From Roseomonas genomospecies 6 (GTDB lineage: Bacteria > Pseudomonadota > Alphaproteobacteria > Azospirillales > Azospirillaceae): a stretch of DNA of 64,000 bases. Positions within the stretch are counted from its first letter, which is position 1, and each line of letters starts with the position of its first letter. The DNA is taken from contig NZ_QOKW01000009.1 of assembly GCF_008365375.1 (NCBI RefSeq), positions 124,001 through 188,000 on the forward strand, written 5' to 3'. This document shows, piece by piece, positions 48,004-55,726 of the stretch. The position numbers were made by a program, and so were the translations under genes. The notes beneath the pieces were generated by a model. That model was not told the DNA's origin. It saw nothing but the letters and a program-made list of their open reading frames with translations, and searched no databases.

Positions 48004-48790
48004 CCCCACCTGTGGCATGCCTGCAAGGCCGCTGCCAAGCCCTTGATTCCGTATGCCTTCGCGCTTTCCAGGCAATGGTGCGCCGCAACCAAATCGCCGC
48101 CTCACCCAAATTCCGCCTTGTTGATCTGCTGTGATGAGGCTCACCATCTCTCTTTGGAAGGGGCGGACCGTGCCCATCGCCCATGCGGTAATGCCCCAAG
48201 GCAAAGCAGCGGCGACGCGTACGGAAGTGTGTTGTTAATGTTTGGTGGGCACACTTATTAACCGCAGCGCCCCATTAACCGTAGCGCCTTGGTGGGTTAA
48301 GGCGCGTGGATGCTCTGGAGGTCGATGGCGTGATCGGCAAGGTCCAGCGAGTCCCCGACGAACGGCATCCGGACCCTGTTCCGGAAGCCGGCTGGAAGTC
48401 TCAGCCCCGCCGACCTTCATTCTTTTCACCCGGCTTCCAGCCGGTGCATACGTCCCGGCCATTCCGGACAACCCGGCCGCGTGGTCTATTACTGAAGACC
48501 AGCTTGGCCGCCTGTACGTCTTTTCAGTCTATCAGGGCTTTCCTCCTGGAAAGCTCTAGGTCGAGCATTACATTCAGTTTTGAAGAATTCGAGTTTGGCA
48601 CTCCGAAGGGGGCGCTTCATTTGAACGGCAACTCGATAAAAGGTCTGGCTTTCGACGGTGAGCGGAGACGCCGTGGGACCGTTGGGTCTGCGACGCCCCG
48701 GATTTCGCACCTGCGGCAGGTGCCGCCCCCGCCGTCCGGGTCTCCCGGCGGCAGCCCCGACGCATCGGACTAAGAGATACGGAGCGAGGA
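48004..48790 (+). other. About 790-bp non-coding leader before the prkA operon
   Basis: No frame here looks like a real gene. It is AT-richer than average. It contains a direct repeat ATTAACC(G)(C/T)AGCGCC at 48257-48271 and 48274-48288 within a cluster of TTAA sites. An 11-bp inverted repeat CCGGCTGGAAG/CTTCCAGCCGG (48388-48398, 48434-48444) follows. The prkA promoter is expected in the right half. Confidence 0.5.
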
Positions 48791-50737
48791 ATGTTCCCGG
48801 CCGACGAACTGTTCACGCGCTATACGCAGTCCTATGAGGGGCGCCGTGAGGTTGAGATGAGCCTCACGGAATACCTCCAGGAATGCCGCGACGACCCGAT
48901 GATGTATGCGTCCGCACCGGAGCGCATCCTCGCCGCCATCGGCGAACCGGAAGTCGTCGACACCGCCAAGGACCCGCGCCTTGGCCGCATCTTCATGAAC
49001 CGGACGATCAAGGTCTATCCGGCCTTCGCCGACTTCTACGGCATGGAGGAGACGATCGAACGCATCGTCGGCTTCTTCCGCCACGCCGCGCAAGGGTTGG
49101 AGGAGCGCAAGCAGATCCTCTACCTGCTCGGCCCCGTGGGCGGCGGAAAGTCGTCGCTGGCGGAGCGGCTGAAGTCGCTGATGGAGAAATGCCCGGTCTA
49201 CGTCCTGAAGGCCGGCAAGGAGATCAGCCCGGTCTTCGAAAGCCCGCTGGGCCTCTTCAACCCGGAGGAGATGGGCGACCTGCTGGAGGACCGCTACGGC
49301 GTCCCGCGCCGCCGCCTGACCGGCCTGATGAGCCCCTGGGCGGTGAAGCGGCTGGACGAGTTCGGCGGCGACATCTCCCGCTTCCGCGTCGTCAAGCTGC
49401 ACCCCAGCAAGCTGCGCCAGATCTGCGTCACCAAGACGGAGCCCGGCGACGAGAACAACCAGGACATCTCCTCGCTGGTCGGCAAGGTCGACATCCGCAA
49501 GCTGGAGATGTACAGCCAGAACGATCCCGACGCCTACAGCTTCTCCGGCGGCCTGAACCGGGCCAGCCAGGGTCTGCTGGAATTCGTCGAGATGTTCAAG
49601 GCCCCCATCAAGATGCTGCACCCGCTGCTGACGGCGACCCAGGAAGGGAACTACGTCGGTTCGGAGAACATCGGCGCCATCCCGTTCCAGGGCATCATCC
49701 TGGCCCACTCGAACGAGGCGGAGTGGCAGTCCTTCAAGAACAACAAGAACAACGAAGCCTTCATCGACCGCATCTGCGTCATCAAGGTCCCCTATTGCCT
49801 GCGCGTGCAGGAGGAACAGCGGATCTACGACAAGCTGGTCAAGGGCTCCGACCTCGCGACCGCGCCCTGCGCGCCGTCCACGCTGGAGATGCTGGCGAAG
49901 TTCTCGGTGCTGTCGCGCATGCGCGATCATCCGAACTCCAGCCTCTACTCCAAGATGCGCGTCTATGACGGCGAGAGCATGAAGGAGACCGATCCCAAGG
50001 CCAAGTCCATGCAGGAATACCGCGACCAGGCGGGCGTGGACGAGGGCATGGACGGCATCTCCACCCGCTTCGCCTTCAAGGTGCTGGCGGCGACCTTCAA
50101 CTACGACTCGACCGAGATCTCCGCCGACCCGGTCCACCTCATGTACATCCTGGAACAGTCGATCAAGCGGGAGCAGTTCCCCGACGACACCGAGAAGAAG
50201 TACATCGAGTTCATCAAGGCCGAGCTGGCGCCGCGCTACGCGGAGTTCATCGGGAACGAGATCCAGAAGGCGTATCTGGAGTCCTACAGCGACTACGGGC
50301 AGAACCTGTTCGACCGCTATGTGGACTACGCCGATGCGTGGATCGAGGACCAGGACTTCAAGGACCCGGACACCGGCCAGCTCATGAACCGCGAGCTTCT
50401 GAATCAGGAGCTGACCAAGATCGAGAAACCCGCCGGGATCGCCAACCCGAAGGATTTCCGGAACGAGGTCGTCAAGTTCGCGCTCCGCGCGCGGGCGGCG
50501 AACGCCGGGCGCAACCCGTCCTGGACGTCCTACGAGAAAATCCGTGAGGTGATCGAGAAACGCATGTTCTCCCAGGTGGAGGATCTGCTTCCGGTCATCA
50601 GCTTCGGGTCCAAGAAGGACAGCGAGACCGAGAAGAAGCACAACGAGTTCGTGTCGCGCATGATGACGCGCGGCTACACCGAGCGGCAGGTCCGCCGGTT
50701 GGTCGAGTGGTACATGCGCGTGAAGCAGGCCGGTTGA
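48791..50737 (+). CDS. prkA: PrkA-family serine protein kinase
   Basis: This 648-residue AAA-like kinase (YeaG in enterobacteria) is linked to stationary-phase and nitrogen-starvation responses. It has Walker A GPVGGGKSS near residue 115 and the segment VYVLKAGKEISPVFESPLGLF. The body covers the full PrkA AAA and C-terminal kinase-like domains. ATG 48791 starts MFPADELFTRYTQSYEGRRE, the conserved N-terminus. It heads the conserved prkA-yeaH-spoVR operon (50-bp gap to yeaH). Confidence 0.96.
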   Translation: MFPADELFTRYTQSYEGRREVEMSLTEYLQECRDDPMMYASAPERILAAIGEPEVVDTAKDPRLGRIFMNRTIKVYPAFADFYGMEETIERIVGFFRHAAQGLEERKQILYLLGPVGGGKSSLAERLKSLMEKCPVYVLKAGKEISPVFESPLGLFNPEEMGDLLEDRYGVPRRRLTGLMSPWAVKRLDEFGGDISRFRVVKLHPSKLRQICVTKTEPGDENNQDISSLVGKVDIRKLEMYSQNDPDAYSFSGGLNRASQGLLEFVEMFKAPIKMLHPLLTATQEGNYVGSENIGAIPFQGIILAHSNEAEWQSFKNNKNNEAFIDRICVIKVPYCLRVQEEQRIYDKLVKGSDLATAPCAPSTLEMLAKFSVLSRMRDHPNSSLYSKMRVYDGESMKETDPKAKSMQEYRDQAGVDEGMDGISTRFAFKVLAATFNYDSTEISADPVHLMYILEQSIKREQFPDDTEKKYIEFIKAELAPRYAEFIGNEIQKAYLESYSDYGQNLFDRYVDYADAWIEDQDFKDPDTGQLMNRELLNQELTKIEKPAGIANPKDFRNEVVKFALRARAANAGRNPSWTSYEKIREVIEKRMFSQVEDLLPVISFGSKKDSETEKKHNEFVSRMMTRGYTERQVRRLVEWYMRVKQAG

Positions 50738-50787
50738 CGGCCTGCCTCACCACACGAGCCTGAACGGGTAGGAGGGGCTCCCCCTTG

Positions 50788-52080
50788 ATGAACATCATCG
50801 ACCGTCGCCTGAATCCGCAAGGCAAGAGCCTGGCCAACCGCCAGCGTTTCCTGCGGCGCGCCAAGGAACAGGTGGTGAAGGCGGTGCGGGATGCCTCCGG
50901 CAAGCGTGGCATCCAGGACATCGAAAACGGCGAGAAGGTGACCATCTCGACCGGCGGCGTGCGGGAGCCCTCCTTCCACCGCTCCGGGGCCGGTGGCGTG
51001 CGCGACTACGTCGTGCCCGGCAACAAGGAGTATGTGGAGGGAGACACCATCGCGCGGCCCGAGGGCGGGGGCGGCCGGGGCGGCAACGAAGGCAGCCCGG
51101 ACGGGGAGGGCGACGACGATTTCCGCTTCGTCCTGTCGCGCGAGGAGTTCCTGGACATCTTCCTGGAGGACCTGGAGCTTCCCGACCTCGTCAAGCAGAA
51201 GGTCAAGCAGACGGAGTCCCATTCGCTGACACGGGCGGGCTATTCGGTGACCGGGTCTCCGGCCAACCTGAACCTCGTCCGCACGATGCGGAACAGCCTC
51301 AGCCGGCGCATCGCGCTGAAGCGGCCCAAGCCGGCGGAGATGCTGGAGCTGGAAGAGCTTCTGCGCGAGGCCGAGGACCGCGGCGACGATCCGGAGAAGC
51401 TGCGGGAGATGCGCGACCAGTTGGAGCGGCACTATCTCCGCTCCAAGCGCATCCCCTTCATCGACCCGATCGACGTCCGCTACAACCGGTTCGAGACGGT
51501 GCCGAAGCCCATCGCGCAGGCGGTCATGTTCTGCCTGATGGACGTCTCCGGCTCCATGACGGAGCACATGAAGGACCTCGCCAAGCGCTTCTTCATGCTG
51601 CTCTACCTGTTCCTGAAGCGGCGCTACCGGTCGGTGGACATCGTCTTCATCCGCCACACCCACGAGGCCAAGGAGGTGGACGAGGACACGTTCTTCTACT
51701 CCACCGAAACCGGCGGCACCGTGGTCTCCACGGCGCTGGAGGAGATGCAGCGCATCGTCAAGGAGCGCTATCCGGAGAACGAGTGGAACATCTACGCCGC
51801 CCAGGCGTCGGACGGCGACAACATGTCGTCGGACAACGCGCGGTCGGCGGGGCTGCTGCGGGACGGCATCCTGCCGCTCTGCCAGTACTTCGCCTACATC
51901 GAGGTGGCGGCGGAGCACAACATGGGCCTGTCGGCGCTGGGCCGCGAGACGGAGCTGTGGCGCACCTACAAGACGGTCCAGGGGCCAGACCTGCCGCTCG
52001 CCATGCGCCGCGTCCGCTCCCGCCGGGAAATCTTCCCCGTCTTCCGCGACCTGTTCGCCCGGGACAAGGTGGGGGTGTAG
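50788..52080 (+). CDS. yeaH: YeaH/YhbH family protein (DUF444, VWA-like)
   Basis: This 430-residue soluble protein opens MNIIDRRLNPQGKSLANRQRFLRR. A Gly-rich segment (GGGGRGGNEGS) near 90-110 is followed by a von Willebrand A-like C-terminal half with the MIDAS-type MDVSGSMTEHMKDL and a Thr in ETGGTVVST. It is the conserved partner of PrkA and SpoVR. ATG 50788 follows GGAGGGG; TTG 50785 is in frame but unlikely. Confidence 0.95.
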   Translation: MNIIDRRLNPQGKSLANRQRFLRRAKEQVVKAVRDASGKRGIQDIENGEKVTISTGGVREPSFHRSGAGGVRDYVVPGNKEYVEGDTIARPEGGGGRGGNEGSPDGEGDDDFRFVLSREEFLDIFLEDLELPDLVKQKVKQTESHSLTRAGYSVTGSPANLNLVRTMRNSLSRRIALKRPKPAEMLELEELLREAEDRGDDPEKLREMRDQLERHYLRSKRIPFIDPIDVRYNRFETVPKPIAQAVMFCLMDVSGSMTEHMKDLAKRFFMLLYLFLKRRYRSVDIVFIRHTHEAKEVDEDTFFYSTETGGTVVSTALEEMQRIVKERYPENEWNIYAAQASDGDNMSSDNARSAGLLRDGILPLCQYFAYIEVAAEHNMGLSALGRETELWRTYKTVQGPDLPLAMRRVRSRREIFPVFRDLFARDKVGV

Positions 52081-52091
52081 CCGTATGAGTC

Positions 52092-52160
52092 TCACCACAG
52101 AGACACGGAGGCACGGAGCTGTTCGCCTTTCTCCTCCGTGCCTCCGTGTCTCTGTGGTGA
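52092..52160. repeat. 27-bp perfect inverted repeat inside the stress operon
   Basis: Arms 52092-52118 and 52134-52160 are perfectly complementary, with a 15-nt loop. The arm contains CACAGAGACACGGAGGCACG, a sequence type known as a dispersed repeat in many bacterial genomes. It sits between the yeaH and spoVR genes and would form a very stable RNA hairpin. Confidence 0.85.
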
Positions 52161-52233
52161 ATTTTCCCTTGAGTTTCCAACCAAACCGCTCGCGCGCCAT
52201 CGAGAGTCGCGTAGAAAGCGTGGGAGGCTGACA

Positions 52234-53790
52234 ATGACCGCTGTGATCGACAAGCCCGACAGCCTGCTCTACGACGGGGCGGACTGGGATTACGACAAGA
52301 TCAAGCGCGTCTACGACGCCATCGAGGACATCGCCCTGAAGGACATGGGGCTCAGCGTTTATCCCAACCAGATCGAGGTCATCACCGCCGAGCAGATGCT
52401 CGACGCCTATTCATCCATCGGCATGCCGCTGATGTACAAGCACTGGTCCTTCGGCAAGCATTTCGCCCGCGACGAGATGCTCTACCGCAAGGGCTACCGC
52501 GGCCTCGCCTATGAGATCGTCATCAATTCCAGCCCCTGCATCAGCTACATCATGGAAGAGAACACCATGACGATGCAGACGCTGGTGATCGCCCACGCCG
52601 CCTTCGGCCACAACCACTTCTTCAAGAACAACCAGCTTTTCCAGCAGTGGACGGACGCCGAGGGCATTCTCGATTACCTGGAATTCGCCAAGGCCTACAT
52701 CGGCCAGTGCGAGGACCGCTACGGCCACCATGCGGTGGAGCGGGTGCTGGACGCCGCCCACGCGCTGATGAACCAGGGCGTTCACAAATACCCGAAGAAG
52801 CGCAGCCTCGACCTGCGGCTGGAGCAGAAGCGCGAGCGGGAGCGGCAGGAATACCAGGAGCAGACCTTCAACGACCTGTGGCGCACCGTGCCGAAGGTCG
52901 CCGTCGGCGGCAGCCGCCCGTCCAAATCGGTGTCGGAGCGCAAGAAGCTGCTCGGCCTGCCGGAAGAGAACCTGCTCTATTTCCTGGAGAAGAAGGCTCC
53001 CCGGCTGGAGCATTGGCAGCGCGAACTCCTGCGCATCGTCCGGCACATCGCGCAGTATTTCTATCCCCAGAAGCAGACCAAACTGATGAACGAGGGGTGT
53101 GCCACCTACACCCACTACACCATCATGAACGAGATGCACCGGCGGGGGATGATCACCGAAGGCGCGATGCTGGAATTCCTGCATTCGCACACCTCGGTGG
53201 TGTTCCAGCCGGAGTTCGACGACCAGCGCTTCTCCGGCATCAACCCCTACGCGCTGGGCTTCGCGATGATGCAGGACATCCAGCGCATCGCCGAAAATCC
53301 GACGGATGAGGACCGCTACTGGTTCCCCGACCTCGCCGGGCGGGGCGACGGCATGGGCGCGCTGCGCGACGCCTGGGCCAACTTCCGGGACGAGAGCTTC
53401 GTGCTCCAGTATCTCAGCCCGCACCTGATCCGGAAGTTCAAGATGTTCAGCGTGCGCGACGACGCGGAAGACCCCTATCTGCTGGTCGAGAACATCCACA
53501 ACGAGCGCGGCTACCGCGGCATCCGCAAGTTGTTGGCGCGGCAGTACGATCTGGGCTTCCTGGAACCGGACATCCAGATCGTGGACGTCGATCTGGCCGG
53601 CGACCGCAAGCTGATCCTGCACCACCGCGTGACCAACGGCGTGCTGCTGGACGAGAGCGACGCCAAGGCCGTGCTGCGCCACATCGCGAACCTGTGGGGC
53701 TACGAGGTGCAGTTGGTCGAGGTGTCGGCCCTGTCCGAGGCCATCCTGAAGGAACACGCCGTCACCGCGCCCAGCGGCGTGGGGGGGTGA
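52234..53790 (+). CDS. spoVR: SpoVR family protein
   Basis: This 518-residue soluble protein of the SpoVR/YcgB family has conserved blocks such as YPNQIEVITAEQMLDAYSS, MPLMYKHWSFGK and NEGCATYTHYTIMN. The last includes Glu/His residues reminiscent of a metal site. ATG 52234 follows GGGAGG. It is the third gene of the prkA-yeaH-spoVR unit and is separated from yeaH by 153 bp containing the repeat. Confidence 0.95.
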   Translation: MTAVIDKPDSLLYDGADWDYDKIKRVYDAIEDIALKDMGLSVYPNQIEVITAEQMLDAYSSIGMPLMYKHWSFGKHFARDEMLYRKGYRGLAYEIVINSSPCISYIMEENTMTMQTLVIAHAAFGHNHFFKNNQLFQQWTDAEGILDYLEFAKAYIGQCEDRYGHHAVERVLDAAHALMNQGVHKYPKKRSLDLRLEQKRERERQEYQEQTFNDLWRTVPKVAVGGSRPSKSVSERKKLLGLPEENLLYFLEKKAPRLEHWQRELLRIVRHIAQYFYPQKQTKLMNEGCATYTHYTIMNEMHRRGMITEGAMLEFLHSHTSVVFQPEFDDQRFSGINPYALGFAMMQDIQRIAENPTDEDRYWFPDLAGRGDGMGALRDAWANFRDESFVLQYLSPHLIRKFKMFSVRDDAEDPYLLVENIHNERGYRGIRKLLARQYDLGFLEPDIQIVDVDLAGDRKLILHHRVTNGVLLDESDAKAVLRHIANLWGYEVQLVEVSALSEAILKEHAVTAPSGVGG

Positions 53791-53791
53791 G

Positions 53792-54085
53792 CTATTTCCT
53801 GAACTGGCGTTCGATGTCGCGGGCGGAATGGAGGATGCGGGCAACGACGATCCCGTCCTCCGCCGCCCAGTAGAAGATAACGTACCGGTCGAGTGGGCTG
53901 CACCGCAGACCGGGTTTCAGATCATACCGCGGACGGCCAACGGCCGGCCGTTCCGCCAGCATGGCGCACCGGGCCTGGATGCGCTGGATAAAACGCGCCG
54001 CGGCGACCGGATTGTCTTCAGCGATGAAGGTTGCGATGGCGTCCAAATCCGCTTGGGATGGATCGGTGAAGACGATCCGCGGCAT
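53792..54085 (-). CDS. ParE/RelE-type toxin
   Basis: This 97-residue toxin of the RelE/ParE superfamily contains DLDAIATFIAEDNPVAAARFIQRIQARC, then RPAVGRPRYDLKPGLRCSPLDRYVIFYW and RILHSARDIERQF, the typical ParE layout. ATG 54085 overlaps the antitoxin stop (TGATG). The target (gyrase or RNA) cannot be assigned. Confidence 0.9.
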   Translation of the reverse strand: MPRIVFTDPSQADLDAIATFIAEDNPVAAARFIQRIQARCAMLAERPAVGRPRYDLKPGLRCSPLDRYVIFYWAAEDGIVVARILHSARDIERQFRK

Positions 54086-54285
54086 CAGTCGTCTTCGAAG
54101 ACGTCATCCGGTGGCGGGCCAAATTTTGCATAGAGCTTTGCAAAAACGACATCGCCATCAGTCACCCGGCCCTGCATGAGCGCGTCATAGGCTTCGCCGA
54201 TGTCAGCCTTCAAGGCGGCGAGCTTCGACTCGTCGTCTGTGACGTGAGGCGGATCGCAGACGGGGCGGGGTTGCGGCTTGACCAT
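54085..54285 (-). CDS. Short antitoxin of the ParE-type pair
   Basis: This 66-residue protein is directly upstream of, and coupled to, the toxin. After a Pro-rich N-terminus, residues of about 18-60 form a charged helix (SKLAALKADIGEAYDALMQGRVTDGDVVFAKLYAKFG) resembling the toxin-binding part of ParD. No ribbon-helix-helix DNA-binding part is visible, so autoregulation may differ. Confidence 0.75.
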   Translation of the reverse strand: MVKPQPRPVCDPPHVTDDESKLAALKADIGEAYDALMQGRVTDGDVVFAKLYAKFGPPPDDVFEDD

Positions 54286-54342
54286 GAGCGTAAAATAGCA
54301 TGAACAGGCCGCTTTTCCACCACGCCATTCCGGAGGGCGCGG

Positions 54343-55572
54343 CTATTGCCCCGCCGCCTCCGGGTCCAGCGTGTACAGCTCCTGCGGCCGCCCCACGCCG
54401 CGCAGCAGGTAGCGCCCGACCGAGATCAGCCGCTTCCGGCAGTCCGGAGCGGATTCGGCAAAGGCCGAGGACAGCAGGATGTCCTGGTCCAGCGACCGGC
54501 ACATCGCGGCGATGCGGCTGGCCTCGTTCACGGCGGGGCCGACGACGGTGAAGTCCAGACGGTCCACCCCGCCGATGTTGCCGTAGAACACCTTTCCCTG
54601 GTGCAGCCCCAGATAGAAACGGGTCACCGGCAGCCCGGCGGCGGAGCGGCGGCTGTTCAGCTCCTTGCAGCGCTCCCGCGCCTCCTCCGCGGCGTCCAGC
54701 GCAGCGCGGCAGGCGTCCCCGGCACTGGAGCGGTCGAAGACGGCCAGGATGCCGTCGCCGATGAACTTCAGCACCTGCCCGCGATGTCGGTGGATGGCCG
54801 TCACCACCAGCTCCGCATAGTCGTTCAGAAGCGGCAGGATGACCTCCGGCGCCGCGGTGTCGGTGATGCGGGTGTAGCCCTGGAGATCGCTGAACCACAG
54901 CACAGCGTCCAGTTCCTCCGCCACGCCGCGTCGGATGTGCCCGCGCAGGACCCGGTGGCCGGCGTCCCGCCCCAGATAGGTCTCGGCCAGCGTGTTGGCG
55001 ATGTGCGCCATGGCATGGCCGCGCAGGGCCAGCGCCAGCGTCCCGGTGAGGGTGAGAAGCGCGTCCCGCTGCGCGTCGCTGAAACCGTCGGGATGGTGCG
55101 ACACCCAGGAGGAGAAGATGCAGTCCAGCTCTCCGATGGCGGCGCGGGCGCCGAGCCGGTTGACGATGGCCATGTAGTCGGTGGCGCCCTGCGCCCTCAG
55201 TTCCTCCACCACCGGGAATTCGCTGTCCCCGCCAGCCCTGTCCAGCCGCAGCCGCAGCATGGTCTCGCCGGTGGTGTAGAGCCGGTGGAAGGGGCTGCGC
55301 AGCCATTTCTCGTCGATGTCGGGGTCGCCGTCGCCGCCGCCGTAATCGGTCTGCCGGACCTCGGCGGCGTTGCGCCCGGTGCTGTCCCAGGTGACGACAT
55401 GGCCGGCGATGGTCGGGTGCAGCGTGTCCGCGCCGACCACCGTCCGCGTCAGCGGCACGCCCGCCGCGACCAGCCGTTCGCAGAAGCCGCCGATCAGGTC
55501 CGTCTCCGGCACCCCCCGCAGCCCGGCCTCCGCGATCCAGCGGCTGAGGTCGAGAATCCCTTGCGCATCCAT
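54343..55572 (-). CDS. Class III adenylate/guanylate cyclase
   Basis: This soluble nucleotide cyclase has about 409 residues. The N-terminal half (about 1-200) is a conserved sensory region with DEKWLRSPFHRLYTTGE. The C-terminal catalytic domain has WFSDLQGYTRITD (first metal Asp), GQVLKFIGDGILAVFD (second Asp) and VGPAVNEASRIAAMC. ATG 55572 (MDAQGILDLSRW) was chosen; ATG 55581 is 9 bp upstream. It probably makes cAMP in response to a cytoplasmic signal. Confidence 0.9.
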   Translation of the reverse strand: MDAQGILDLSRWIAEAGLRGVPETDLIGGFCERLVAAGVPLTRTVVGADTLHPTIAGHVVTWDSTGRNAAEVRQTDYGGGDGDPDIDEKWLRSPFHRLYTTGETMLRLRLDRAGGDSEFPVVEELRAQGATDYMAIVNRLGARAAIGELDCIFSSWVSHHPDGFSDAQRDALLTLTGTLALALRGHAMAHIANTLAETYLGRDAGHRVLRGHIRRGVAEELDAVLWFSDLQGYTRITDTAAPEVILPLLNDYAELVVTAIHRHRGQVLKFIGDGILAVFDRSSAGDACRAALDAAEEARERCKELNSRRSAAGLPVTRFYLGLHQGKVFYGNIGGVDRLDFTVVGPAVNEASRIAAMCRSLDQDILLSSAFAESAPDCRKRLISVGRYLLRGVGRPQELYTLDPEAAGQ

Positions 55573-55688
55573 GCCCGCCATCCTGCTCCGCGACGAAGGC
55601 CGTGACCCTTTCCCCGCGACCGTTCGGAAGTCGCCGGTTGTCCGCAATTCGGCGGGCATGGCCCGAAAGTCAAGCTCCGGCCCGAAAA

Positions 55689-55726
55689 CCCCTCATCGCC
55701 CGCCCCTCATCGCCCGCCCCTCATCG
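55689..55726. repeat. 14-bp tandem repeat over the hrpB stop
   Basis: CCCCTCATCGCCCG is present about 2.7 times (55689-55726). It overlaps the last bases of hrpB and probably arose by slippage. Confidence 0.7.

Noticed and set aside
48242..48773. Open frames in the prkA leader (105 and 155 codons)
   Set aside because: They overlap each other, have unnatural composition, no ribosome site of quality and cross an inverted repeat. I treat the region as non-coding.
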